A stretch of 64,000 nucleotides of DNA from Pseudoalteromonas galatheae (GTDB lineage Bacteria > Pseudomonadota > Gammaproteobacteria > Enterobacterales > Alteromonadaceae). The notes below the pieces were generated by a model. The model was given only the letters and a program-made list of their open reading frames with translations. It made no database searches and was not told the origin of the DNA. Location of the stretch: the NCBI RefSeq assembly GCF_005886105.2, contig NZ_PNCO02000001.1, forward strand, positions 1,423,001 to 1,487,000, given 5' to 3'. The position numbers were made by a program, and so were the translations under genes. Below are positions 52,510-61,742 of the stretch, piece after piece; the first letter of the stretch is position 1, and each line of letters opens with the position of its first letter.

Positions 52510-53991
52510 TTGAAACAACAAAAACAGCCGTCATTTATTGACGCTCTTATTCCGATCACTTTGTTGGTCGCTTTGCTAGGTGCTGCGGTGTACCTCTACG
52601 GTGACAGTTCATCATCGGGTCCAAACCAAATAGCCTTGCTTTTTGCAACATTCACTGCGGCGCTTGTTGGCCTAAAAAATGGTTTTACGTGGAAGACGCT
52701 TGAAGAAGCGATGATCAAGGGGATAACTATCTCTCTTGGCGCTATTATCATTTTACTGATGGTTGGTGCTTTAATAGGTACTTGGCTATTGTCCGGTACC
52801 GTTCCTACGCTGATCTACTATGGTCTGCAAATTATCAATCCAAGTTGGTTTTATGCCGCGAGTTGTTTGATTTGTGGAATTGTGGCGATGAGTATAGGCA
52901 GCTCGTGGACAACAGCTGCAACCATAGGTGTGGCGCTATTAGGCGTGGCGACGGGGCTTGGCTTAGATCAAGTCGTTACTGCGGGTGCAGTGATTTCAGG
53001 TGCTTACTTTGGAGATAAGTTGAGCCCACTATCTGAAACCACAAACCTAGCGCCTGCGGTCGCAGGTAGTGATTTGTTTGATCATATTCAACATATGCTT
53101 TGGACTACTGTGCCGAGCTTCGTAATTGCACTCATCATATTTATCGTAATGGGCTTTAATGCTGAAGTGTCAAGCGAAGCGGGGCGAATAGATGAAATAG
53201 TGTCGATACTGCAAACTAATTTCAACATTAATCTATTAATGCTAGTTCCTTTGCTGGTGCTGCTTGGTCTTGCTATCAAGAAAATGCCCGCTTTTCCGGC
53301 GATTTCAATTGGCGCGGTGATTGGGGCTATATGGGCAGTGCTGTTCCAAGGTGACCTAATTGCAAGCCAAATTGACGCTAGCCAAGGTGAATTAGTAGGT
53401 TATGTGAAATTAGTATGGGCGACTTTCTTTGATGGTTTTGCATTGCAAACAGGCGATGCAAAAATGGACGACTTGTTAAGTGGCGGTGGCATGTCATCAA
53501 TGCTAACGACAACTTGGCTGGTGATGACGGCATTGATGTTTGGTGCCATTATGGAAAAAACTGGCTTACTTGATGTCTTCGTACGTAGCATTCTTAAAAT
53601 TGCAAAAAGCACGGGTTCACTGATTGCCTCGACTATTGCAACTTGTATTGGTACAAATCTAGTTGCAGCGGATCAGTACATCGCGATTGTTGTCCCTGGC
53701 CGTATGTTCAAAGAAGAATACAAAAAGCGCGGTTTGAAGAGTGTAAACCTCTCTCGTACGCTGGAAGATGGTGGCACAATCACCAGTCCACTGATCCCTT
53801 GGAACACCTGCGGCGCATATATGCAAAGTGTACTGCTGATCAATCCGTTTGATTATGCCATGTACGCGTTCTTTAACTTGATCAATCCTGTACTGGCTGT
53901 TATCTACGCGTATCTCGGTATCAAGATCCTCAAGATTACGCCACCAACGGTAAACGCGGAAGAACCAAATGAGAAAGTAGGCCGAGCGTAA
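52510..53991 (+). CDS. Na+/H+ antiporter, NhaC family
   Basis: A 493-residue inner-membrane antiporter with about twelve membrane segments. The TTG start has TAGGAG 8 bases upstream and fits the N-terminus KQQKQPSFIDALIPITLLVALLG (in parts). NhaC-type motifs: MSIGSSWTTAATIGVALLGVA, SGAYFGDKLSPLSETTNLAPA, and ATCIGTNLVAADQYIAIVVPGRMF. It would exchange cytoplasmic Na+ for H+, apt for a marine bacterium. Single gene. Confidence 0.92.
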   Translation: MKQQKQPSFIDALIPITLLVALLGAAVYLYGDSSSSGPNQIALLFATFTAALVGLKNGFTWKTLEEAMIKGITISLGAIIILLMVGALIGTWLLSGTVPTLIYYGLQIINPSWFYAASCLICGIVAMSIGSSWTTAATIGVALLGVATGLGLDQVVTAGAVISGAYFGDKLSPLSETTNLAPAVAGSDLFDHIQHMLWTTVPSFVIALIIFIVMGFNAEVSSEAGRIDEIVSILQTNFNINLLMLVPLLVLLGLAIKKMPAFPAISIGAVIGAIWAVLFQGDLIASQIDASQGELVGYVKLVWATFFDGFALQTGDAKMDDLLSGGGMSSMLTTTWLVMTALMFGAIMEKTGLLDVFVRSILKIAKSTGSLIASTIATCIGTNLVAADQYIAIVVPGRMFKEEYKKRGLKSVNLSRTLEDGGTITSPLIPWNTCGAYMQSVLLINPFDYAMYAFFNLINPVLAVIYAYLGIKILKITPPTVNAEEPNEKVGRA

Positions 53992-54090
53992 AGTAGCGCA
54001 TTTGCAATCTTGCTCAGGCCTTTTCCAACAGGTCAAATAGAAATAAAACGCCTATCCTTAGAGTTGGCGATATCGAATTTGTTTTATCAC

Positions 54091-54115
54091 TCGCCCCTTT
54101 TTGGGGCGTTTTTGT
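54091..54115 (+). terminator. Hairpin terminator just upstream of pepN
   Basis: CGCCCC-TTTTT-GGGGCG followed by TTTTT. It ends the NhaC transcript immediately before the pepN ribosome site (AAGGA). Confidence 0.85.
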
Positions 54116-54126
54116 AAGGACTATAT

Positions 54127-56712
54127 ATGACTCAAAAACCACAAGCTAAATTTCTTAAAGATTACCTTGCACCAAGCCATACCGTTGATGCGCTTTGTTT
54201 GACCTTTGAGTTAAGCCCAAGAAATACCATTGTGACTGCGGTAAGTCAGTTTGTCGCTGTGAGCGATGCGACACAATTAATATTGGACGGTGTCGACTTA
54301 GAGTTGGTGTCTTGTCAGGTAGATGGTACAGAATGGCAAAGCCTTGAAAAATCCGATTCTGAATTGATCCTTTCTAACTTGCCAGAGGCTTTTGAGCTCA
54401 AAATTGTCACTAAGATTTCACCGCAAACGAATACGTCGCTTGAAGGCTTATACCTCTCTGATGGCGCATACTGCACGCAATGTGAAGCAGAAGGTTTTAG
54501 AAAAATCACCTACTTCATGGATAGACCGGATGTATTGACGACTTACACGGTGACTATCATTGGTGAATCAAAGTATCGTTACTTACTCTCAAATGGTAAT
54601 AAAGTCGAAGAAGGGAGCCTAAGTGATGGTAGACATTTTGCAAAATGGCACGATCCACATAAAAAACCAAGCTACTTGTTTGCCTTGGTTGCCGGCGATT
54701 TTGATGTATTAGAAGACAACTACATCACTAAATCGGGTAGAGAAGTGAAGTTGGCGCTATTTGTCGATAAAGGCAATTTACATAAAGCTCCCCATGCTAT
54801 GACGTCACTAAAAAAAGCCATGGAATGGGATGAGACAAGGTTCGATTTGGAATACGATCTCGATATATACATGATTGTCGCAGTTGATTTTTTCAATATG
54901 GGGGCAATGGAAAACAAGGGCCTAAATGTTTTTAACAGTGCCTGTGTGTTGGCAAGCCAAGAAACTGCGACAGACCGAGACTTTCACACTATTGAATCGA
55001 TAGTTGGACATGAATACTTCCATAACTGGACAGGGAACCGGGTCACTTGCCGAGATTGGTTTCAACTTAGTTTAAAAGAAGGCCTAACCGTATTTAGAGA
55101 TCAGGAGTTTAGCTGCGATTTAGGTTCTCGAGGCCTAAACCGTATCGACGCAGTAATGGCGATGCGTACGCATCAGTTTGCGGAAGATGCGGGACCAATG
55201 GCACATCCAATAAGGCCACAGCAAGTTATTGAAATGAATAACTTCTATACCGTGACTGTTTATAACAAAGGCGCTGAAGTCATCCGTATGATGCATACCT
55301 TGCTGGGGGAAGAGAACTTCCAAAAAGGGATGAAGCTCTACTTTGAACGTCATGATGGACAAGCAGTGACGTGTGATGATTTCGTTAATGCAATGATGGA
55401 CGCCTCTGGTGTCGATTTAACGCAATTTAAACTATGGTACGAGCAATTTGGTACGCCAAGAGTAAAAGTGGCAACCGAGTATGACAAACAGACTCAAACA
55501 TATGCAATTACGGTGAGCCAACGCCATGCTGATTGCGACCCTGTGAACGCGCCACTGCATATTCCATTTAAGCTAGAGCTTTTGGATGAGCAAGGTGAAA
55601 GCATCCCCTTGGTAACGAAGCACGGAGACATACAACGAGCGTTAGATATTACTGAATTTGAACAGCGGTTTGAGTTTGGGGGAGTTACAAGCAAGCCGGT
55701 TCCTGTATTGCTTGAAGATTTCTCAGCACCAGTGATTATGGAATACCGCTACAGCATTGATGAGTTATTACACATATTGCGTTTTGCGCGGAGTGATTAC
55801 GCTCGTTGGGAAGCAATACAGCAAATCTTTATGATTGAAGTTAAGCGAGCGGTTACGTCAGGTGATAACGAACTGGATTCAAAAGTCCTCGGCGCGTTGT
55901 CCTCATTAGTGGAAACGTTAGAAGGAGATCTTGCACTACTGGCTGAGCTTTTGACCTTACCTACATTCGACACGCTAGCCGGTCAATTTGAAATTATCCC
56001 AGTAGATAAGCTCGTTTCAATTTCCGATGCATTTGAAATGCAAATTGCACAATCACTCCAATCGGTGTTTGAACTCGCTTATTTGTCTTTACAAGACTCA
56101 GGCTCACTAGAAGCAAAGGATGTTGCGATCAGAGCCTTCAAAAATAAAGCGCTTTATTACTTAGCGAAAACAGACTCTGATAGTGTTGACAGCGCCCTCG
56201 ATAGTCAATTTTCATCAAACAATATGACCACTAAGCTGGGCTCATTAAAAGCGGCTGTCGCCGCCCAGCACACAAAGATGGAAAGTTTGTTCAGTCAGTT
56301 TGATAGTCAATGGCGTCACGATAGTCTAGTCATGGACAAATGGTTTGCATTAAGTGCAAGCTTACCTAATGATGAGGTGATATCGAATATAAATACGCTT
56401 TATGCGCATCCTTGTTTTGACAAAGGCAATCCTAACCGTGTTCGCGCATTGATAGGAAGCTTCGCAAGAACTAATCCTGCGCAATTCCATCGTACAGATG
56501 GTAAGGGCTATGCGTTATTGGGAGACCTACTAGTGGAGCTAAACAGTATCAATCCACAAAATGCGTCTCGTATGATTACGCCGTTCATGTCATGGAAGCG
56601 TTATGATGAAACACGCCAACAGCTGATGCGCGCGCAGTTGAGCCGTTTGGCTAACTTAGAAGGCTTGAGCGACGACTTATATGAAAAGGTAGAGAAGGCG
56701 CTGGCGCAGTAG
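54127..56712 (+). CDS. pepN: Aminopeptidase N (M1 family)
   Basis: An 861-residue cytoplasmic zinc aminopeptidase, near the length of E. coli PepN (870). The exopeptidase motif is GAMENKGLNVFN. The zinc site is HEYFHNWTGNRVTC followed by LKEGLTVFRDQEFS, with the third-ligand glutamate. The C-terminal helical domain is complete. It removes N-terminal residues from peptides with broad specificity. The DUF2835 gene begins at the base after its stop codon. Confidence 0.95.
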   Translation: MTQKPQAKFLKDYLAPSHTVDALCLTFELSPRNTIVTAVSQFVAVSDATQLILDGVDLELVSCQVDGTEWQSLEKSDSELILSNLPEAFELKIVTKISPQTNTSLEGLYLSDGAYCTQCEAEGFRKITYFMDRPDVLTTYTVTIIGESKYRYLLSNGNKVEEGSLSDGRHFAKWHDPHKKPSYLFALVAGDFDVLEDNYITKSGREVKLALFVDKGNLHKAPHAMTSLKKAMEWDETRFDLEYDLDIYMIVAVDFFNMGAMENKGLNVFNSACVLASQETATDRDFHTIESIVGHEYFHNWTGNRVTCRDWFQLSLKEGLTVFRDQEFSCDLGSRGLNRIDAVMAMRTHQFAEDAGPMAHPIRPQQVIEMNNFYTVTVYNKGAEVIRMMHTLLGEENFQKGMKLYFERHDGQAVTCDDFVNAMMDASGVDLTQFKLWYEQFGTPRVKVATEYDKQTQTYAITVSQRHADCDPVNAPLHIPFKLELLDEQGESIPLVTKHGDIQRALDITEFEQRFEFGGVTSKPVPVLLEDFSAPVIMEYRYSIDELLHILRFARSDYARWEAIQQIFMIEVKRAVTSGDNELDSKVLGALSSLVETLEGDLALLAELLTLPTFDTLAGQFEIIPVDKLVSISDAFEMQIAQSLQSVFELAYLSLQDSGSLEAKDVAIRAFKNKALYYLAKTDSDSVDSALDSQFSSNNMTTKLGSLKAAVAAQHTKMESLFSQFDSQWRHDSLVMDKWFALSASLPNDEVISNINTLYAHPCFDKGNPNRVRALIGSFARTNPAQFHRTDGKGYALLGDLLVELNSINPQNASRMITPFMSWKRYDETRQQLMRAQLSRLANLEGLSDDLYEKVEKALAQ

Positions 56713-56934
56713 ATGAAAGAGTACTTCTTTTACATGGATCTGAGCTACGACAAGTGCCTCGGTTACTACTACGGGCACTATACTTCAGTGCAAGTGATTG
56801 AAGATGGGGGGAAGAGTATTCGCTTCCCCGCAGAGCGTATTCGCCCCTTTATTTCATCAATTGGGATCAGGGGCAGATTCCGTCTCATCTTGGATGATAG
56901 CAATAAGTTTCTATCGTTAGAAAAAGTCACTTAA
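56713..56934 (+). CDS. DUF2835 family protein
   Basis: A 73-residue protein: YYYGHYTSVQVIEDGGKSIRFPAERIRPFI, GIRGRFRLILDDSNKF (in parts), as in the small DUF2835 family that follows pepN in many gammaproteobacteria. Beta-rich, cytoplasmic, function unknown. It starts immediately at the pepN stop, so expression is coupled. Confidence 0.9.
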   Translation: MKEYFFYMDLSYDKCLGYYYGHYTSVQVIEDGGKSIRFPAERIRPFISSIGIRGRFRLILDDSNKFLSLEKVT

Positions 56935-56978
56935 TCGAAGTAGAACTGCAAAACATATTTTATTTTTGTTAAATGAGT

Positions 56979-57031
56979 TTGTTATAAGCTTGAAATACGT
57001 GTTATAAATTATCTGGTAGGACGTCTTACCA
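56979..57031 (+). promoter_or_regulatory. Promoter overlapped by an 18 bp palindrome, DUF1302 operon
   Basis: TTGTTA (56979-56984), 18-base spacer and TATAAA (57003-57008) form a likely promoter. TGGTAGGACGTCTTACCA (57014-57031) is a palindrome with one mismatched pair covering the start of transcription, so a repressor site. Its TGGT/ACCA outer halves recall fatty-acid regulators of the FadR/GntR type; identity is not certain. A further perfect palindrome, AGAGCTTAAGCTCT, lies at 57140-57153 in the leader. Confidence 0.55.
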
Positions 57032-57183
57032 AGAGTAAAATACGCCCCTAGAGGCGAAAAAGCGTTGATTTAGTGGAGCAGTATTTGTATTTTCGCGGTT
57101 TCGCTTCTATCGTTTAGACAACAAAAAACAATAACTCTAAGAGCTTAAGCTCTAGACATGACCCGCCAAAAGGGGGAGAAATA

Positions 57184-59283
57184 ATGATAAAAAGATCGCT
57201 CTTTGTGAAAAACAAAATCATGCTCGGTCTTAGCGCGGCAGTAATGGGAGCTGCCGCCACGTCAGTACACGCGGCCAGTTTTGAGGTTGGTGATTTCGAA
57301 ATTACCTTCGATTCGACTTTTTCTTATGGTCAAAGCATTCGCGTTGAAGATCGTAACTTTGATTTCATCGGTAAAAGTAATCATCCACAGTTTAACTGGG
57401 ATGGTTATAAAGCAACCACTGGCAACACCATCTATTCTTCGTCACAAATCTGGTCACAACAGGGGGCCTATTCAAATAATGGTGATGCTGGTAACCTAAA
57501 TTTTGACTCTGGAGATACTTTCTCTCAGTTGATAAAAGGTACCCATGATTTAGCAATTACCAAAGATAACTATGGTTTGTTCACTCGTTTCATGTATTTC
57601 TACGACTTTGCAATGGAAGATGGGGATTTTGCGTATAGCAACCCTGTTTCAGGCAAAAAAGTTGACCCGTGTGAAGACGACGATACCAGAAAACAAGTCT
57701 GTTCTGATTTACGCTTGCTAGATGCATTTGTTTGGGCAGATTTTGACCTCAATGATGGCAAAAACCCGCTCTCAGTGCGTTTAGGTCAGCAAGTAGTTAA
57801 CTGGGGTGAAAGTACGCTTATTTCCCATGGCATTAACGTCAACCCAGTGGATATTGACCGTTTGAAAGCGCCTGGCTCTGAAGTAAAAGAAGCCTTTATC
57901 CCTGTAGGTATGCTTTGGGCGTCGATTGGTTTGTCTGAAAACGTCAACCTTGAAGGTTTTTATCAGTATCAATGGCATGAAACCAGATTGCCGGCAACAG
58001 GTAGTTACTTCTCAACCAATGATTTTGCATCTGAAAATGGTTATATGCAAAATGTTCAGCTTGGTTTTACCTCAAATCCTGATATCGATTTATATCACTT
58101 AACGGATGCGTTAAACAGCTTATATGCTGATGCGACGGCCGCGTTGGTTGCGCAAGGCGTAGTACCAACAGCTGAGGCTGTGGGTAGTGCCGCAGCTTCC
58201 ATGTATATGGCTTATCCGACAAGAGTGGCACTTAAAGGAAAAGGGAATAACGGTAAGAGCGAACCTGATGATGGTGGTCAGTACGGTTTACGCTTAGGTA
58301 TTTTCTCTCCAGAGCTAAACGACACTGAATTTGGTTTGTATTACATTAATTACCATAGCCGCAGACCTTTGATTTCTGGTAAAGCTTCTAACTTTACAGG
58401 TCAAGCGATTATGGCTGACTTAGCTTATATCGCACAGAACCAAATTACGGCAGATAATATCACTAACCTAAACGCCTTTACTCAAGCGCAAATTACCTAC
58501 CCTGAAGACATCAAGCTGTATGGTTTAAGTTTTAATACTGCGATTGGTGAAACCGCATTTGCTGGTGAAGTGGCATATAGACAAGATGAACCACTGCAGA
58601 TAGATGACGTTGAACTACTTTACGCAGGTATGGTTGAGCAGTTAGCCGCTGCGGGTCTGCGTGATGATTTGGCTGGTTTATCTCAGCTTAGTCAAGGGGA
58701 CGATATCGCTTATGTGGGTCCTGGTGAAGTCGCACAAGGTTATATTTTGCGAGACACTATTCAAGCACAGTTTACTGCAACACATTTGTTCGGACCATCG
58801 CTAGGTGCAGATAGCTGGGCAGTGGTTGGTGAAGTAGGTGCTGTTACCATCAAAGACATGCCAGAGTACGATGAACTTCGTTTGAATGTTTCAGGTACTG
58901 GCCGAAGTGGCACGATTGAGGGGCTTTCAGGCCGAGATTACAATCTTATCCACCAAGCGGTTTCAAATGGTCCAGAAACCAACCCATTCCCGTCGGCTTC
59001 TGCATGGGGCTATCGCCTTATTGCTAAGGGTGAGTATAACAACCTATTCAGTGGTGTGAATTTTTCTCCACGCGTAGTGTTCTCACATGATGTTAACGGT
59101 ATCACCCCAGATCCTATGTTCTTATTCATTGAGGATCGTAAATCGCTAGGCATTAATCTTAACTTTAACTACCTAAATTCGTGGTCATTTGATTTTGGCT
59201 ATAACACGTTTTGGGGTGGTGGTAAGACGAATACCTTTGCGGACCGTGATTTCATCTCATTCAACATTAAGTATTCAATTTAA
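57184..59283 (+). CDS. DUF1302 family outer-membrane beta-barrel protein
   Basis: A 699-residue exported protein. Signal peptide about 1-31 (ending SVHA), then ASFEVGDFEITFDSTFSYGQSIR, many amphipathic strands, VRLGQQVVNWGESTLISHGIN (seen in parts; the GQQVVNWGES block is typical of DUF1302) and a C-terminal FISFNIKYSI strand. It is expected to form the outer-membrane pore of a lipid or hydrophobic-compound transport system. Followed 11 bases later by the DUF1329 gene. Confidence 0.9.
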   Translation: MIKRSLFVKNKIMLGLSAAVMGAAATSVHAASFEVGDFEITFDSTFSYGQSIRVEDRNFDFIGKSNHPQFNWDGYKATTGNTIYSSSQIWSQQGAYSNNGDAGNLNFDSGDTFSQLIKGTHDLAITKDNYGLFTRFMYFYDFAMEDGDFAYSNPVSGKKVDPCEDDDTRKQVCSDLRLLDAFVWADFDLNDGKNPLSVRLGQQVVNWGESTLISHGINVNPVDIDRLKAPGSEVKEAFIPVGMLWASIGLSENVNLEGFYQYQWHETRLPATGSYFSTNDFASENGYMQNVQLGFTSNPDIDLYHLTDALNSLYADATAALVAQGVVPTAEAVGSAAASMYMAYPTRVALKGKGNNGKSEPDDGGQYGLRLGIFSPELNDTEFGLYYINYHSRRPLISGKASNFTGQAIMADLAYIAQNQITADNITNLNAFTQAQITYPEDIKLYGLSFNTAIGETAFAGEVAYRQDEPLQIDDVELLYAGMVEQLAAAGLRDDLAGLSQLSQGDDIAYVGPGEVAQGYILRDTIQAQFTATHLFGPSLGADSWAVVGEVGAVTIKDMPEYDELRLNVSGTGRSGTIEGLSGRDYNLIHQAVSNGPETNPFPSASAWGYRLIAKGEYNNLFSGVNFSPRVVFSHDVNGITPDPMFLFIEDRKSLGINLNFNYLNSWSFDFGYNTFWGGGKTNTFADRDFISFNIKYSI

Positions 59284-59294
59284 GGGCTTTCGAT

Positions 59295-60662
59295 ATGTTT
59301 AGAAAACCTACGTTTATCGCAGCAACAATAATTACAATGCTGTCTGCCAGCAGCGCTATGGCTAAAATGAGCGCTGACGAAGTTGCACGTTTAGGTAAAG
59401 ACTTGACGCCTATCGGTGCAGAGAAAGCGGGTAATGCTGATGGCAGCATTCCGGCTTGGAATGGTGGGATCACAGCGCCGCCAGCTGGTTATGAAGTGGG
59501 CATGCACCATCCAGATCCATTTGCTGATGACAAAGTATTGTTCACAATTGATAAATCAAATTTAGATAAATACAAGTCACTGCTAAGCCCAGGTCAAATT
59601 GCACTATTTGAAACGTATCCAGAAACGTTCAAAATGAACATTTACCCAACTAGACGCAGCGCTTCTTATCCACAGTTTGTGTACGATGCAACGAAGAAAT
59701 ATGCATCTACAGCAGAGCTTATCGAAGGTGGTAACGGCATTAAAAATACTGCTATCGGTATTCCGTTTCCGGTGCCAAAAGATGGATTAGAAGCTATCTG
59801 GAACCACCTATTGCGTTTCCGTGGCTTGTCGATTGCACGTTTCGGTGGCCAAGCGATGCCGACGGAGTCAGGTGCTTATAACATTATTGGTTTCGATGAG
59901 CAGTTATTGGTTAAGTACTCTGCAACAGACGCAACGCCTGAAGCATTACAAGAGTCAAATATCCTGTTTAAGTTTAAGCAGCAAGTGACAGAGCCTGCAC
60001 GTCTTGCTGGTACGGCACTGCTTGTACATGAAACCATGGACCAAATTCTGACACCTCGCCAGGCTTGGACCTATAACGCAGGTCAGCGTCGTGTAAGACG
60101 TGCGCCAAACGTTGCATATGATGCACCAGGAACTGCGTCAGATAGCTTACGTACAACAGATGACTTTGACATGTTTAACGGCTCTCCAAACCGCTACGAC
60201 TGGAAACTAGTTGGTAAAAAAGAGATGTATATCCCTTACAACAGCTATAAGTTACATAGTGACAAGTTGAAGTATGATGATATCTTGATGGCTGGCCACA
60301 TCAACCCTGAACACGTACGTTATGAAAAACACCGTGTATGGGTAGTCGAAGCTAACCTGAAAGAAGGCACTCGCCATATTTATAAAAAGCGTGTGTTCTA
60401 TATTGATGAAGATAGCTGGCAAATCCACGTAACGGATATCTATGATAACCGTGATCAGATGTATCGCGTCGCGATGGCACATGGTCTTAATTACTACGAA
60501 GTGCCGACACATTGGAGTACGTTGGATGTCTATCATGATCTAAACTCTCGTCGCTACCTTGCGATTGGGTTAGATAACGAAGAAGACATGTACGACTTCA
60601 GTCAGTCTTTCAACGATAACGAGTTTACTCAGGGTGCGCTGCGCCGTGAGGGTCGCCGTTAA
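59295..60662 (+). CDS. DUF1329 family periplasmic protein (LolA/LolB-like fold)
   Basis: A 455-residue exported protein with signal peptide about 1-22. Blocks: LGKDLTPIGAEKAGNADGSIPAW (in parts), GGITAPPAGY, MNIYPTRRSASYP, RVRRAPNVAYDAPG, and a tail YRVAMAHGLNYYEVPTHW. NCBI names this family outer-membrane lipoprotein-sorting-like, reflecting a LolA/B-type open barrel that can carry acyl chains. It is expected to shuttle hydrophobic cargo between the RND permease and the DUF1302 barrel. An intercistronic hairpin follows. Confidence 0.9.
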   Translation: MFRKPTFIAATIITMLSASSAMAKMSADEVARLGKDLTPIGAEKAGNADGSIPAWNGGITAPPAGYEVGMHHPDPFADDKVLFTIDKSNLDKYKSLLSPGQIALFETYPETFKMNIYPTRRSASYPQFVYDATKKYASTAELIEGGNGIKNTAIGIPFPVPKDGLEAIWNHLLRFRGLSIARFGGQAMPTESGAYNIIGFDEQLLVKYSATDATPEALQESNILFKFKQQVTEPARLAGTALLVHETMDQILTPRQAWTYNAGQRRVRRAPNVAYDAPGTASDSLRTTDDFDMFNGSPNRYDWKLVGKKEMYIPYNSYKLHSDKLKYDDILMAGHINPEHVRYEKHRVWVVEANLKEGTRHIYKKRVFYIDEDSWQIHVTDIYDNRDQMYRVAMAHGLNYYEVPTHWSTLDVYHDLNSRRYLAIGLDNEEDMYDFSQSFNDNEFTQGALRREGRR

Positions 60663-60675
60663 TCAAATATTATCA

Positions 60676-60699
60676 GGCTGAAGCAACCTCGCTTCAGCC
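60676..60699 (+). terminator. Intercistronic hairpin between DUF1329 and Ycf48-like genes
   Basis: GGCTGAAGC and GCTTCAGCC form a 9 bp stem with loop AACCTC, followed by TTCTTCC, a weak U-tract. It may lower expression of the two distal genes or protect the upstream mRNA. Confidence 0.55.
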
Positions 60700-60737
60700 T
60701 TCTTCCTCCTTTCCTCTCACAACTCGAGTGTTTTCTC

Positions 60738-61742
60738 ATGATGAAGAAGTTAGTAGCAGCCTCGATTTTAACTATGGCGCATGTAGCAGTAGCCGAAAGT
60801 AGCGATCAGATTTCAGCAAAATCAGCCCTGATGGTCGCTCACCCAGAGCAAACGCTTTTCACAGATATTACAGATAACGGTGATGCGTTAATTGCGGTAG
60901 GTAAACACGGCACAATAATTATTAAACAAGAAGGGCAAAACTGGACGCAGGCAGAGGTGCCAATTCAATCACTGTTGACCTCTGTGACATTCAAAGGCAA
61001 AGATATTGGTTGGGCGTGTGGCCACGACGCCAGCATAATCAAAACCACAGACGGTGGTAAAACATGGGCGCTAAAACAATATCTACCAACATTGGAAAAG
61101 CCTTGTCTTGATATTGAGTTTATTGACCAGCAACACGGCTTTGCTGTGGGCGCTTATGGAATGTTTTTTGAAACCACGGACGGTGGTGAATCCTGGACAA
61201 AACGTTTTATCAGTGAATTTGTTCACCCCGACGATGTCGACTATTTAGCCGATTTAAAAGAGCAAGACCCCGCGGCATACGAACAAGAAACGGCGTTTAT
61301 TCTTCCCCATTTTAATCGTCTGTTAATCGCCGAAGGCATGATGTACCTTGCCGGTGAAATGGGACTTGTGGCACAAAGTGATGACTTGGGAAAGACATGG
61401 CAAAAATTTGAGTCTTTTTATCGCGGATCATTTTTCGCTGTTGATCAAACCTCTGACAACCAACTTATTGTTGCGGGCCTTAGAGGCAACGCATTTATTG
61501 GCAATGTACAGCAAATAGTACAGCTCGATACTCAAAAAACAGCGACAATAAATAGCATTGCCCACAAAGATAATGTGACCTATATGTTTGCTAACAGCGG
61601 CGTAATATTCACGTTGAAAGCAGGTAAGCTAACCTCAAAACAACTAAAAAATGGCCACTCTATTTTAGCAGGTGTGGTTAAAAAGAATCAGCTAATTCTA
61701 GCGACGGAGCAGGGGATTGCTGAGGTAGAGGTGAACAACTAA
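60738..61742 (+). CDS. Ycf48-like beta-propeller exported protein
   Basis: A 334-residue protein with signal peptide (about 1-19). Repeated blades with the Ycf48/BNR pattern: GWACGHDASIIKTTDGGKTWALK (in parts), GFAVGAYGMFFETTDGGESW, and AGEMGLVAQSDDLGKTWQKFE. The family provides scaffolding in several exporters; with DUF1302, DUF1329 and an RND permease it forms a recurrent four-gene set. Its stop codon overlaps the permease start by one base. Confidence 0.9.
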   Translation: MMKKLVAASILTMAHVAVAESSDQISAKSALMVAHPEQTLFTDITDNGDALIAVGKHGTIIIKQEGQNWTQAEVPIQSLLTSVTFKGKDIGWACGHDASIIKTTDGGKTWALKQYLPTLEKPCLDIEFIDQQHGFAVGAYGMFFETTDGGESWTKRFISEFVHPDDVDYLADLKEQDPAAYEQETAFILPHFNRLLIAEGMMYLAGEMGLVAQSDDLGKTWQKFESFYRGSFFAVDQTSDNQLIVAGLRGNAFIGNVQQIVQLDTQKTATINSIAHKDNVTYMFANSGVIFTLKAGKLTSKQLKNGHSILAGVVKKNQLILATEQGIAEVEVNN